Positions 8,214 through 17,408 of a stretch of DNA of 64,000 nt are shown one piece after another (within the stretch, counting starts at the first letter, position 1; each line of letters starts with the position of its first letter). Made by a program: the position numbers and the translations under genes. Below the pieces are notes generated by a model, which did no database searches, had not been told where the DNA came from, and saw only the letters and a program-made list of their open reading frames with translations. The DNA is taken from assembly GCF_011046245.1 (NCBI RefSeq), contig NZ_CP049242.1, positions 1 through 64,000 on the forward strand. The letters run 5' to 3'. Source of the DNA: Allorhizobium pseudoryzae. Its GTDB lineage: Bacteria; Pseudomonadota; Alphaproteobacteria; Rhizobiales; Rhizobiaceae.

Positions 8214-8358
8214 AGTGGCGTCTCCGAAACGGCCGTTCTGTGGACGGTGACAACCGGCCTCATTCCGCCCCTGTAAAATCGTCCATAGAATACGTCTCTT
8301 TATTCCCTTCTGTCTATAGATTATCACGCCCTTTTGTGGACGATTTAGTGGGGTAAAG
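8214..8358. promoter_or_regulatory. Putative res site and divergent tnpR/tnpA promoters
   Basis: The 145-bp gap between the divergent resolvase and transposase genes has an AT-rich core and inverted, resolvase-site-like words: TCGTCCATAGA near 8279-8289, TGTCTATAGATTATCA near 8311-8326 and TGTGGACGA near 8335-8343. The arrangement fits the usual tnpR-res-tnpA order of Tn3-family elements. The subsite borders are my estimate. Confidence 0.65.
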
Positions 8359-10643
8359 ATGCGCAAACATGAGCTTCTAACCGAGCATGAACGGCGACAG
8401 CTCTTATCCATTCCCGAAAATCGGGACGGCCTTGCCCGCTTATACACCTTTGAGCCGGATGACCTGGATCTGATCCGGGATCGGCGTGAGGATCACAACA
8501 AGCTCGGTGTCGCACTGCAGCTTTGCACCCTTCGTCATCCCGGTGTGCCTCTGGCTCGATCCCGGCTTCGATGGTTTCCTTCGTGGCAGAGCAGATCGAC
8601 GTTCGACCTGACGATCTTGCCAGCTATGGCCTTCGAAGCCAGACGATGACCGACCATGCGCGTGAAATAGCCCAGATGATGGGCATGCGGGCGGCTGAAC
8701 GTAGCGATATCCCGATGATGATCGAAGCGGGAGCGGTCGCCGCTGCCTCGACAGATAAAGGAATGCCGATCGCCATTCACATTGTCACGACATTGCGGCA
8801 GGCGGGCATCGTGCTTCCCACGATCTCGACAATCGAGAGAGCGGGAATTGCCGGAAGGGCGCGAGCGCGCAAACATGCCTGCCAGGCTCTCATCGGTGGT
8901 CTGACTGCTCACCAGTTCGGCATGCTCGATTCTCTCGTTCAGATTGACCCAAAAACCGGCCTGTCGTCTCTGGCGTGGCTGAAGGCCATGCCGGTCGCAG
9001 CGAAAGCCGACAACGTTCGCGATATTCTGGAACGTTTGTCCTTTGTCAGGGCTTGCGGCATTCCCGCTGCCAACAGTGTGGCCCTGCATCCCGACCGGTA
9101 TCGCCAGCTCGTCCGTGAAGGGCGTATGTCACCATCCTATATGATCGAGCGCTACACCGCTTCACGACGGCGCGCGACATTGGTCGCGTTCCTGATCGAC
9201 GCCGAGGAACGCCTGACAGATGCCGCGATCGATATGGCTGACAAGCTGATCGGTTCGATGTTCACCCGTGCCAAGAACGCGAAAGCCCGGAAATATGAGG
9301 CGACCGCCAAGGATGTGTCGCGGTTGATGCGCTTGTTTCGAGGCACAATCGATGCGTTGGCGGACGCCATCCAGACCGACAGCGATCCGATCGACACCAT
9401 CAATGCATCGGTCGGCTGGGCAAATCTGCTGCGAGTGCGTCACGAGGTGGCAGAAATAGCGGACACGGCCGATCAGGATCCCCTGATTGTCGCCGCCGAC
9501 AGATACACGACGCTGCGAAAGTTTTCCCCGGCGCTGATCGAGGCGCTTGAGTTCAAGGCCAGTAGAGGCAGCGCGCGGACCATTTCGGCTGTCAGGGTGC
9601 TTAGAGAGGCTCATCGAACCGGAAAGCGCGAGTTACCTGCCGACGCGCCTATGCCGTTCAAAAAGGATTGGCAGAAGATCGTGGTCGGCGCGGACGGCAA
9701 GATCAATCGTAAGCTCTACGAGGTCGCGACACTCGCGCATCTCCGCAATAAGCTGCGGTCGGGCGACGTCTGGGTAGAGCGCTCATCGTCATATCGCCGC
9801 TTCGACAGCTATCTCGTGCCTCCGCAAATGGCGGCGCCAGTCGTCAAAGATTTAGGGATGCCCGCATCTGCTGACGATTGGCTGGAGCAGCGGGGCCGGG
9901 AACTGGACTGGCGGCTGAAGCGGTTCTCAAAACGTCTCCAGAAAAATCAGGTTGAAGGCGTCAACTTCGATGGAAGCCGCCTGAGCATCACTCCTTTGAA
10001 ATCAGTGGCGCCCGCGAGTGCGGAAACTCTGGTCAGCCAGATCGAAGGTATGATGCCGCGCATACGGATCACCGAGTTGCTACACGAGGTCGCCGGTCAG
10101 ACCGGCTTCCTTGGAGCGTTCACGAACCTGAGGACGGGACAGACATGCCCGAACGACAGTGCAATGCTGGCCGCAATCCTCGCCGATGCCACCAATCTCG
10201 GCCTCTCCCGCATGGCTCGCGCCAGCGAAGGCATCACCCGAGATCAGTTGATATGGACCAAGGACGCCTACATCCGGGACGATACTTATACCGCCGCCTT
10301 ATCAACGATCATCGATACACACCACCGGCTGCCGCTCGCGTCGGTCTGGGGCGATGGCACGACGTCAAGCTCAGACGGTCAATTCTTCCGGGGCGGAAAG
10401 CGTGCAAAAATCGGCGGTGATGTGAATGCCCGTTACGGCGTCGATCCAGGATTCGGATTCTATACCCACGTATCCGATCAGCATGGCCCTTATCATGTGA
10501 AGGTCATCTCGGCCGCCACCCATGAAGCGCCCTATGTCCTTGATGGTTTGCTGGATCACGGCACAGGTCTCAATATCTCGGAGCATTATACCGATACTGG
10601 TGGCGCAACCGATCACGTCTTCGCGCTCTGCGCCGCTCTTGGA
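8359..10643 (+). pseudogene. tnpA: Tn3-family transposase TnpA, 5-prime part
   Basis: ATG 8359 follows GGGGTAAAG. The first 60 codons (MRKHELLTEHERRQLLSIPE, DHNKLGVALQLCTLRHPG) are in one frame. Two small indels at about 8540-8580 shift the frame, and FVAEQIDVRPDDLASYGLRS onward runs open to 10643. Typical Tn3 TnpA blocks follow, including SVWGDGTTSSSDGQFF and GATDHVFALCAALG. The gene is then split by an IS3-family insertion at 10644 and resumes at 11930. It is inactive because of both lesions. Confidence 0.88.
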
Positions 10644-10728
10644 TAGAGCTGGCTCGGGAAATCTGCACAGGGGGGATAAGTGGAATTTCTGCCTGACTTC
10701 GGCTTAGATGCCGGGAACAGGAGATACC

Positions 10729-11040
10729 ATGACGAGACGACCGCGCCGGAACCACAGCCCGGCTTTCAAGGCGAAGGTGGCACTTGCCGCCATCCGAGGG
10801 GAACAGACGCTGGTGGAATTATCCCAGCAGTTCGATGTGCACGCCAACCAGATCAAACAGTGGAAAGATCAGCTCCTTGAGGGGGCGACGGGCGTTTTCG
10901 GCGATGAAGCCAAGGCTGAACCGGCAGGCCCGACCGTGGACGTCAAAACGCTGCATGCTAAGATCGGCGAACTGACACTGGAGAATGATTTTTTATCCGG
11001 TGCGCTCGGCAAGGCGGGATTGCTGGGCGGAAAGAAATGA
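10729..11040 (+). CDS. IS3-family transposase OrfA
   Basis: ATG 10729 is preferred over an in-frame ATG at 10708 because AGGAG lies just upstream of it. 103 residues: a basic helix-turn-helix (NHSPAFKAKVALAAIRGEQT, LVELSQQFDVHANQIKQWKD) and a C-terminal leucine-rich part (LHAKIGELTLENDFLSGAL). It ends with ATGA overlapping orfB. IS3 elements usually make OrfAB by frameshifting near this overlap. Confidence 0.9.
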   Translation: MTRRPRRNHSPAFKAKVALAAIRGEQTLVELSQQFDVHANQIKQWKDQLLEGATGVFGDEAKAEPAGPTVDVKTLHAKIGELTLENDFLSGALGKAGLLGGKK

Positions 11041-11867
11041 TCGACCGCGAGCACAAACTCTCCGTCGTACGCCAGGCGAAGCTTCTCGGCTTCAGCCGTG
11101 GCAGCGTCTATTATCTGCCTCGTCCGGTGTCCGACAGTGATCTGACCTTGATGCGGCGGATCGACGAACTGCACCTCGACTACCCGTTTGCCGGAAGTCG
11201 GATGTTGCAAGGGCTCTTGAGAGGAGAAGGGTTAGAGACCGGGCGGCTGCACGTCGCCACGCTGATGAAGAAGATGGGCATCGAGGCGATCTACCGTCGC
11301 CCGAACACCTCCAAACCAGCGCCAGGTCACAAAATCTATCCCTACCTCTTGCGCAAGTTGGCCGTCACCAGACCCAATCAAGTCTGGGCCATGGACATCA
11401 GCTACATCCCTATGGCGCGAGGATTTGTCTATCTATGCGCCGTCGTGGACTGGTTCAGCCGGAAGGTTTTGTCGTGGCGGCTGTCGATCACGATGGAAGC
11501 GGACTTCTGCATCGAAGCGGTCGAGGAGGCACTCGCCCGCTATGGCAAGCCAGAAATATTCAATACCGACCAGGGATCGCAGTTCACCTCCATCGACTTC
11601 ACCGCCGTGCTGAAGAAGGCGGAGATCGCCATCTCAATGGATGGCAAGGGTGCGTGGCGGGACAACGTCTTCGTCGAGCGGCTCTGGCGGTCGATCAAAT
11701 ACGAGGAGGTCTACCTCCACGCCTACAAGACCGTGTCCGAGGCCCGCGTCGGTATCGGCCGCTATCTGACCTTTTACAATACTCGACGCCCACATTCATC
11801 CCTTGACCGGCAAACACCGGATCAGGCCTACTTCAACGCGCTGGCACCAATGATGGTGGCGGCATAA
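11037..11867 (+). CDS. IS3-family transposase OrfB (DDE integrase)
   Basis: 276 residues, starting at the ATGA overlap with orfA. The integrase core has the DDE triad: Asp in VWAMDISYIP, Asp in IFNTDQGSQFTS and Glu in FVERLWRSIKYEEVY, followed by YNTRRPHSSL. The gene looks intact, so this IS3 copy may be the only fully active element in the nested cluster. Confidence 0.93.
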   Translation: MIDREHKLSVVRQAKLLGFSRGSVYYLPRPVSDSDLTLMRRIDELHLDYPFAGSRMLQGLLRGEGLETGRLHVATLMKKMGIEAIYRRPNTSKPAPGHKIYPYLLRKLAVTRPNQVWAMDISYIPMARGFVYLCAVVDWFSRKVLSWRLSITMEADFCIEAVEEALARYGKPEIFNTDQGSQFTSIDFTAVLKKAEIAISMDGKGAWRDNVFVERLWRSIKYEEVYLHAYKTVSEARVGIGRYLTFYNTRRPHSSLDRQTPDQAYFNALAPMMVAA

Positions 11868-11929
11868 TCGAGGCGGAAATCCACTTAGCAAAACGCCCCA
11901 AACTGTTCAGACAAACCGAGCCACCTCTG

Positions 11930-12593
11930 ATTCCGATTTTGCCCGCGGTTGCGCGACTTCCCGGATCGCCGTCTTATTCCGATCGAGCCGACCGGCAGCT
12001 ATTCGGATCTGGCGCCGCTTCTCGGAAAGAGGCTCCGCGCGGACATCATCCGGGAGCATTGGGACGATGTGCTGCGGCTCGTTGCCTCCCTGAAGTCGGG
12101 TCACGTCGCGCCGTCAACCATGCTGCGAAAGCTCGCTGCTTACGAGCGTCAAAACCAGCTCGATGTCGCCCTTCAGGAAATCGGCAAGGTCGAGCGAACC
12201 CTGTTCATGCTGGATTGGTTGGAGAGTCCGGCGCTGCGCCAGCGTTGCCAGGCCGGCCTGAATAAGAGTGAACAGCGTCACGCCCTTACGCAGGCAATCT
12301 GCACGTTCAGGCAGGGCCGTATCATCGATCGCAGCCATGAGGCCCAGCAGTACCGCGCGTCCGGCCTCAACCTCGTCATCGCCGCGATCGTGTACTGGAA
12401 TTCCACCTATATGGCCGACGCGCTTGCGCATCTACGTTCGACCGGTAAGGTAGTGGAAGACGCGATGATGGCGCATACCTCACCGGTCGGATGGGAGCAT
12501 ATCGCATTCTCCGGCGATTTCCTCTGGGAGCAGGCCGCCAAAAGCAGGTCACGGAAAACACTTATCATCTCCGACGGAGCGCGGGCTGCCTGA
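11930..12593 (+). pseudogene. tnpA: Tn3-family transposase TnpA, 3-prime part
   Basis: The reading resumes with FRFCPRLRDFPDRRL, then LRADIIREHWDDVLRLVASL, FMLDWLESPALRQRCQAGLN, NLVIAAIVYWNSTYM and SPVGWEHIAFSGDFLW, the C-terminal part of the Tn3 DDE domain. It continues the gene broken at 10643, with the IS3 copy in between, and stops 26 bases before the right inverted repeat. Confidence 0.88.
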
Positions 12594-12618
12594 GTGTTCT
12601 ATCCCTGTTCACGCCAAC

Positions 12619-12650
12619 CGTTGTTCAGCGGGAAACCAACGCGATGCCCT
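12619..12650. repeat. Right terminal inverted repeat of the Tn3-family transposon
   Basis: This is the exact complement of 6309-6340. It is followed by CAAGGGG at 12651-12657, the copy of 6302-6308. Confidence 0.9.
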
Positions 12651-12811
12651 CAAGGGGGCATTTCCCCTCCGATGAGGCGGCGACCAAACTCCTGTATCTG
12701 GTCTTGAACAGATCGGAGAAAGAGTGGAAAATGCCACCAAGAGAATGGGCAATGGCGAAATCCCAGTTTGCCGTTCTCTTCGCGGATCGCTTCCAGGCCG
12801 CGAGGGCGTAA
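12651..12811 (+). pseudogene. IS256-family transposase, 3-prime part
   Basis: The reading GHFPSDEAATKLLYLVLNRS then EKEWKMPPREWAMAKSQFAV is the conserved C-terminus of IS256-type transposases and continues the reading broken at 6308. The stop is followed 16 bases later by the right IS256 terminus. Confidence 0.88.
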
Positions 12812-12860
12812 ACACAAATGTTCAACCGCACGCCCGTACACGAAAATTCCTGACAGTCCC

Positions 12861-12925
12861 GCGGCGCGTGGTGGCCTCGCGCTCAAGAAGGAGAGCGAGC
12901 CATTCGCCATGCTCGAGGCTCCTCA
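12861..12925 (-). pseudogene. IS21-family istB, N-terminal fragment
   Basis: The reverse strand reads VRSLEHGEWLALLLEREATTRR, which matches the IstB N-terminal segment before its ATPase domain. It abuts the right IS256 terminus. With the C-terminal istB piece at 4761-5183 it shows that IS256 landed in istB, but the central ATPase region is missing from both pieces. Confidence 0.6.
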
Positions 12926-12958
12926 CTTCCGGTTGGACGGTGCATAAGAATCTCTTGT

Positions 12959-13918
12959 TCAGTGCAGTGGCTCACCGCGCACAGCCCAGCCAATTCCGGA
13001 CTGTCCATAGCCGTTTCCGCAATAGAACATCAACTGCCTGCCATCTGCCAGAGGCAGAACAAACGGATAGCATTGCATCTGATCATCCCAATCTCCAGCA
13101 ACCGGCGGGTTGCTGAAAGCCTGCTGATCATCATGCCGTTGCCAAACAAAACCATCCGCCGACCTCGCGTAGCACAGCCGGTATCGGCGCAATTCCGGAT
13201 TGTCCTCCACATAGGGACCACGGGCGCTGAACCACATCTCGAATTGGCCACCCGTTTCCTGTACCGATGGCCGTGCCAGACCGGCCTCGCCAGATGTCCA
13301 AAGGAGGGCTGGGTCGGGATCAACCGTCCACGTCAAACCATCTGACGAACTGGCAGACCGTATACAATAGCGGGCATCCGGGTGAGGTTGAACCTCTAGG
13401 AACCATTGCGTGAAAGCCGTGAACCACATGCGCCAACGCCCGTCCTGCAGTTTCCGGATACAGGGGAGTGTGACTGGATAGCCGCCGTTACTGGCCGAAG
13501 TCAGGATAGTCCGCGGTTTAGTAAAGGTTGCGCCGCTGTCTGTGCTTGTCATGACCTCGATCGCTGCGTCATAGATACGGCCTTTGCGCCTTAGGGACGA
13601 AGTGACTAGAACCAACTCGCCCCCATCCCAAAGCGCATCGCAGGGACCAAGGCCCGACAGGTCGCCCGATGCCAAGGCGTGCAAAGCAGCGTCGTCTTCC
13701 TTTGGCGGCCGCACAATCTTCATTCCCTGCGCTGGGTCACAATCCATGATGAACATGACAGAAACATTGGCGCCGTTCCGGCAAGCCATCGCAAGCCGCA
13801 AAAGCCCGTTTGGCAATAGCCATGCAGTCGGTGTTTGTATCAAGCGGATCCCTTGCAAATCGACCGGGGCAAGAATTTGCCCCTGACGCTGCCAAGATGA
13901 TCGCAATGCCACACTCAT
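12959..13918 (-). CDS. Five-bladed beta-propeller glycosidase-like protein (GH43/GH32-like)
   Basis: ATG 13918 overlaps the stop of the upstream gene by one base (TAATG), with GGGAG in front; 319 residues. Repeated blade motifs are visible: SNGGYPVTLPCIRKLQDGRW, RMWFTAFTQWFL, GQFEMWFSARGPYVE and GRQLMFYCGNGYGQSGIGWA. They fit the glycosyl hydrolase 43/32/68 beta-propeller clan. There is no signal peptide, so it may act in the cytoplasm or be a sugar-binding rather than hydrolytic protein. It is the last gene of the seven-gene reverse operon. The 3-prime end lies 34 bases from istB debris, so a slightly longer original end cannot be excluded. Confidence 0.7.
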   Translation of the reverse strand: MSVALRSSWQRQGQILAPVDLQGIRLIQTPTAWLLPNGLLRLAMACRNGANVSVMFIMDCDPAQGMKIVRPPKEDDAALHALASGDLSGLGPCDALWDGGELVLVTSSLRRKGRIYDAAIEVMTSTDSGATFTKPRTILTSASNGGYPVTLPCIRKLQDGRWRMWFTAFTQWFLEVQPHPDARYCIRSASSSDGLTWTVDPDPALLWTSGEAGLARPSVQETGGQFEMWFSARGPYVEDNPELRRYRLCYARSADGFVWQRHDDQQAFSNPPVAGDWDDQMQCYPFVLPLADGRQLMFYCGNGYGQSGIGWAVRGEPLH

Positions 13919-14826
13919 TACGTCTCCCAATACTCTGAAACGCGGCAAACGTGACCCAGTTGCCGCAATTGACCCAACGTTTCGGCGCTAAGGAATTGGC
14001 GGTGATATTCCCACAAGATTTCGGCTGTGCTCTCTGGGTCACCAGCGCCCGCTATTTCCGCCCAGCGTGTCCATTGCCAGCCTCTTGAGGCCTTCGGATG
14101 TTCGCGAAGCAAATGTTTCACAAATGCCGTGAAACGTGCCTTTCGGACAAAACGCTCGGCTGTGGAGAACCAGAAATGTACCAGGAGTAGCCCGTCCGCA
14201 GCAGACGCAGCTTGCGTCTTACCATGCGCGTCAATCGTGGCATGGCCCCCTGTGGTATAAGCTGCCACCAAGTCAGGGCGAACTATGACTTTGGGGCCCA
14301 CCTCGGTTAGGATCAGCGGCAGACTGTCATCGGCCCGATAATCCACATCAGATACCTTGACCGGATGCGCGACGATCGAAAATTCTGCAAGCTTGTCTTT
14401 CGTCGTGGGGATCGGTGGGATCGGCTGGCCTTTACCAAAGACAGCGTTGCGTCGAGTGATTTTGAATGAGGCATCAACGCCCAAGGCCAGAACTGCACTA
14501 GCCAGACTGCGCGCCGGGTAAAGGAATTCATCCGCATCCAGCCGTACGACCCAATCTGGCGCGAAATGATCCCGGGCAGTCTGCAACATCCACTGCCCAA
14601 CCTCTGCGGTTTTTGGGCCGGACGCAGTGATAAGCTTGTCCATCGTGTAGTGGCGGATGACGAAACGCGGGTCATTGCGGTAGCGGTCCAAACGTTCTGA
14701 CGTGCCGTCAGTAGAGTCCAAATCGGCAATGACAAAGCCATCAATGCCCAGAGCCAGATGATAAGCAATGTGGTGGTCAATCAGGTCAGCTTCATTGCCG
14801 ACCTGAATATTGGCAACAATCTTCAT
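13918..14826 (-). CDS. Glycosyltransferase, GT2-like (Glyco_tranf_2_4 type)
   Basis: 302 residues from ATG 14826. The N-terminus (MKIVANIQVGNEADLIDHHI, AYHLALGIDGFVIADLDSTD) is typical of PF13704-type transferases with little fold prediction beyond GT-A. The metal-binding DxD is in WVVRLDADEFLYP (residues about 93-105). A distal HFWFSTAERFVRKARFT is conserved in this group. It overlaps the upstream sulfotransferase by four bases and the downstream propeller gene by one. The donor sugar is not predictable. Confidence 0.85.
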   Translation of the reverse strand: MKIVANIQVGNEADLIDHHIAYHLALGIDGFVIADLDSTDGTSERLDRYRNDPRFVIRHYTMDKLITASGPKTAEVGQWMLQTARDHFAPDWVVRLDADEFLYPARSLASAVLALGVDASFKITRRNAVFGKGQPIPPIPTTKDKLAEFSIVAHPVKVSDVDYRADDSLPLILTEVGPKVIVRPDLVAAYTTGGHATIDAHGKTQAASAADGLLLVHFWFSTAERFVRKARFTAFVKHLLREHPKASRGWQWTRWAEIAGAGDPESTAEILWEYHRQFLSAETLGQLRQLGHVCRVSEYWET

Positions 14827-15809
14827 GCGGTCTCCAGCCCAGGCGGAACCATGCTCAGATCGTAGCCTTCGGCCTCATAGAGTGGCCGTAGACCAAAGTG
14901 ATCAAGGCAAAAAGCAAAGGCCTCTTGCTGCCACGGCAACCAGGCCTGGAACAAGGCACTGGCTGCTCTTGGCAGGGCGCGAGAATTGTGCGTATTGCGC
15001 CGCCGGTCGGCAAAGACCGCTTGCAGGTAGTCCGGCGGACAATCGACTGAGCCGCAACTCAGTCGATCAACAAGGTCATGGAACTCGGTAGGGTCACGCG
15101 TGATGTCTTCCTGCCGAACAAAGCCTGCATAGTTTGCCGATGGCTGTGCCAATAGTCTGTCCCGTGCGGTAAAGTCCGCAGCAAGTCCTTGCAGGGTGGC
15201 GCAGGCTCCGAAAAAGCTGAGCACCTCCAGATCGCCGGGATACAACTTGTGGCGGGCGGCAATGCGTTCAAACGCTTTCAATCCGGTGTCAACAATACGC
15301 CGAGTCACCCATTGCAGCTCGTTTAAGTCGAGGCGGAAGGTGAGTTCAAACTGGCCTGCGCCCGAGTTGACAAGGTTCACCGGGTGCCGGATCAGATTCA
15401 CGATCGTCAATCGTCGGTCCGGGGGCGAGAGATCGACTGTCATAGCCGGAAGGTCCCGAAGTCGGAACGTGTGCACCGAACCGATCAGGCGCGCGGTGCT
15501 CTGCACCTCCATCGGGCGGTAAAGGTCGGCCGGGCGCCTGGTTCCCCGGTCAGCATAGCCTGACCGAAAGCCCGCAACCAACTCAAACACCCGCGCGAAA
15601 TCGTTGCGTGCAATCAGATCAGTGACGTCATATGGCTCGTCCTGATCAGCCGGGCAGGCAGCGCTGGAATGAAGGCAGGCAATCTGCGGATGGCGTGCAA
15701 GATTATAAGCCAACCAATGGCTTGCGCTCCACCCGTGACTGGTGACGATGAACCATGCTGGCAATAAACCTTCAGCAGTGCAAACAGTTGATTCATCTGA
15801 ATAGAGCAT
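14823..15809 (-). CDS. Sulfotransferase-like protein
   Basis: ATG 15809 is preferred, starting five bases after the upstream stop; an in-frame TTG at 15845 would overlap it by 32 bases. 328 residues. WFIVTSHGWSASHWLAYNLA near residue 18 is a degenerate PAPS loop (Ser/Thr retained, no lysine). LTIVNLIRHPVNLVNSGAGQ at about residue 133 fits the 3-prime phosphate motif (R and S). The missing lysine in the first loop leaves the activity uncertain. It sits directly behind a clear sulfotransferase in the same operon, so it may be a partner or a diverged paralogue. Confidence 0.65.
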   Translation of the reverse strand: MLYSDESTVCTAEGLLPAWFIVTSHGWSASHWLAYNLARHPQIACLHSSAACPADQDEPYDVTDLIARNDFARVFELVAGFRSGYADRGTRRPADLYRPMEVQSTARLIGSVHTFRLRDLPAMTVDLSPPDRRLTIVNLIRHPVNLVNSGAGQFELTFRLDLNELQWVTRRIVDTGLKAFERIAARHKLYPGDLEVLSFFGACATLQGLAADFTARDRLLAQPSANYAGFVRQEDITRDPTEFHDLVDRLSCGSVDCPPDYLQAVFADRRRNTHNSRALPRAASALFQAWLPWQQEAFAFCLDHFGLRPLYEAEGYDLSMVPPGLETA

Positions 15810-15813
15810 GGAA

Positions 15814-16473
15814 TCAGCCGGCAGCCTTTCCGGAAGACGCGGCAACTGCGTATCCTGGATTTTCGTGTGGGAATGGCTGATTGGGCACCGGCCGGCCCAA
15901 AAATGCGCACAACGCCTCCCAGCTTGGCGACTGCGTCAAGTCAAGAGACAAAAAGTTGTCATTCCGGGCAAAGTGCGATAGGATTGCGGCATTGAGGTCC
16001 TGGTAGAACCTCAGAGCCTCCTCCTTCTGAGCTACAATATCTTCGATGCCCCAGACCCGGCGCACGATCATCGTTGAGCCATATCCGCCAGATGCGTGGA
16101 CCATATCGAGTGAAGCGTCAGAACCACCGCCCGCCTTTTCCAGTTGGTTCAGGATCGATCGATACCATTTCGCTGGATCACGAGAAGTGTGCAGAAAGCG
16201 CGCATCAGGATAGCGTTGCGAAAGCCAGAGATATAGGTTCGTCCCCCCCCATGGCATATCAGCGAAGGCGTCGAAATGCGCAATTACGCGGGCAATTTCG
16301 TTGGTATCCCCATGCACCTGCAAGGCCATAAGGAAGTTGCTGTGATTGTTGCTTGATGCGCCCCGGCAGACTTTATAGCCCAACCTTTGCAGCGCCACTT
16401 CAAGTGAAGTGGTTCCTGTCTTTGGAAAGCCCAGACAGAACACTTTGCCATGACCTATGCCCACGTCTGTCAC
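15814..16473 (-). CDS. Sulfotransferase family protein
   Basis: 219 residues from ATG 16473, overlapping the upstream methyltransferase by four bases. KVFCLGFPKTGTTSLEVALQ (residues 10-29) is a textbook PAPS 5-prime phosphosulfate loop and FLHTSRDPAKWYRSI (about 93-107) is the 3-prime phosphate motif. It is short for the family but complete. It likely sulfates a residue of the glycan made by this operon, with PAPS from CysD/CysNC. Confidence 0.85.
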   Translation of the reverse strand: MTDVGIGHGKVFCLGFPKTGTTSLEVALQRLGYKVCRGASSNNHSNFLMALQVHGDTNEIARVIAHFDAFADMPWGGTNLYLWLSQRYPDARFLHTSRDPAKWYRSILNQLEKAGGGSDASLDMVHASGGYGSTMIVRRVWGIEDIVAQKEEALRFYQDLNAAILSHFARNDNFLSLDLTQSPSWEALCAFLGRPVPNQPFPHENPGYAVAASSGKAAG

Positions 16474-17408
16474 ACCACATCCTCTGCTGTGCGGGTAAAG
16501 ATGGCCGCTTCGTACCTGCTGCGCATAGATCCCCCACGCAACCCAACATGGTGCAGGTCCACATCAATGGCGGGGGGGGCGTCGCCGACCCTGTAGTCTA
16601 GGCAATAGAAGGCATGGCCAAGCAGCCATTCGAGCCGGACCTCCAGCGCAACCTCGGGCAAGTGGGCCAACGGCGGCTCATGGGCCATGAGTGGATTGTC
16701 GTTCAGCACCATTTTTCCGGTCAGCGTGTGCCGAAGCCAGGGCGCAAGACCCTCGTCTGCAATCACAACGCGGCCACCACTGCGGGTGACGCGGGTCATC
16801 TCGGCGACGGCTCGGGGCGCATCGCCAAACTGGTTGAAGCCGCCCAAACATACCACAGCGTCAAAACTGTTGTCGGCAAAGGGAAGATGCAAGGCATTCG
16901 CGCCGCACCAGACCATCCGGCAAGTTGCGCCGTCGCTTTTTGCAGCTATCCGATCTGCTGCGTAACGCAGCAGATCCATCGAAATGTCGCCATTGCAGAG
17001 CACGCCCTGCGGCAAACGATCCTGCAACAGCCGTGTCGTGGCACCGGTTCCGCAGCCATTGTCGAGCACGACCGAGTCTGGTTTTAAATCCAGCTTATCG
17101 ATGACGTGAGAGCGCAGCTCTGTCTCATCTCCGCCAAACGCATGAAAGGTCCAGTTAAGATGTGCCTCGGCCACGGCGGGTAGTGGCCGATCGAAGCGGG
17201 ACACTTGCGGCTCTTCGCGAGGCATGCGCGGATGCCGCAGATCGGTGATCCCACTCTGTACAAGATAAATCGCTCTGCTAGACGGCTCCTCCCAAAATGC
17301 CCCATCTGCGGACAGACGCAACGGCAAATGGTTGAGCGGATCGACGAAGGCCGGGTATGCTCCAAGGAGTTCACAAGTTGCGTCGCTATAGGTACTTTTG
17401 CTGGCCAC
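16470..17408 (-). CDS. SAM-dependent methyltransferase
   Basis: 312 residues. VVLDNGCGTGATTRLLQDRL near residue 112 is methyltransferase motif I, LCNGDISMDLLRYA is motif II, and ALHLPFADNSFDAVVCLGGF is motif III/IV of the Methyltransf_11 class. The N-terminal 90 residues (LLGAYPAFVDPLNHLPLRLS) look like the short zinc-ribbon-like or TRM112-like lead found in some sugar methyltransferases, without clear cysteines here. It overlaps genes on both sides in the operon. The likely target is a sugar or lipid-linked intermediate. Confidence 0.85.
   Translation of the reverse strand: MASKSTYSDATCELLGAYPAFVDPLNHLPLRLSADGAFWEEPSSRAIYLVQSGITDLRHPRMPREEPQVSRFDRPLPAVAEAHLNWTFHAFGGDETELRSHVIDKLDLKPDSVVLDNGCGTGATTRLLQDRLPQGVLCNGDISMDLLRYAADRIAAKSDGATCRMVWCGANALHLPFADNSFDAVVCLGGFNQFGDAPRAVAEMTRVTRSGGRVVIADEGLAPWLRHTLTGKMVLNDNPLMAHEPPLAHLPEVALEVRLEWLLGHAFYCLDYRVGDAPPAIDVDLHHVGLRGGSMRSRYEAAIFTRTAEDVV

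Larger units (their letters stand above)
10644..11929. mobile_element. IS3-family insertion sequence inside Tn3 tnpA
   Basis: Imperfect termini share AGAG-TGGCTCGG at 10645 and, inverted, ending near 11928. Between them are intact orfA and orfB of an IS3-family element. The Tn3 TnpA reading is ...ALG before the insertion and FRFCPRLRDF after it, so the element splits one gene. I could not identify a clean 3-4 bp target duplication. Confidence 0.85.
6309..12650. mobile_element. Tn3-family transposon with MFS transporter cargo
   Basis: It is bounded by perfect 32-bp inverted repeats (6309-6340 and 12619-12650, beginning AGGGCATCGCGTTGG). It carries a reverse-strand MFS gene whose stop lies five bases inside the left repeat, a reverse-strand resolvase, a res-like intergenic region and a forward Tn3-type tnpA. 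tnpA is frameshifted and split by an IS3-family copy, so the transposon is immobile unless helped in trans. It sits inside the IS256 transposase gene. Confidence 0.9.
5184..12860. mobile_element. IS256-family element interrupted by a Tn3-family transposon
   Basis: The termini are imperfect inverted repeats: GGGACTGTCAGGAATTT at 5184 and its complement ending at 12860, both followed inward by CGTGTACGGGCGTGC or its complement. The transposase runs forward, is split at 6308/12651 by a transposon, and is also frameshifted. No target duplication flanks it. istB sequence lies on both sides but its middle is missing, so a deletion accompanied or followed the insertion. Confidence 0.85.

Noticed and set aside
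5176..12868. 8-bp target duplication for the IS256 element
   Set aside because: The eight bases before 5184 (TGGCAGCC) and after 12860 (GCGGCGCG) do not match.
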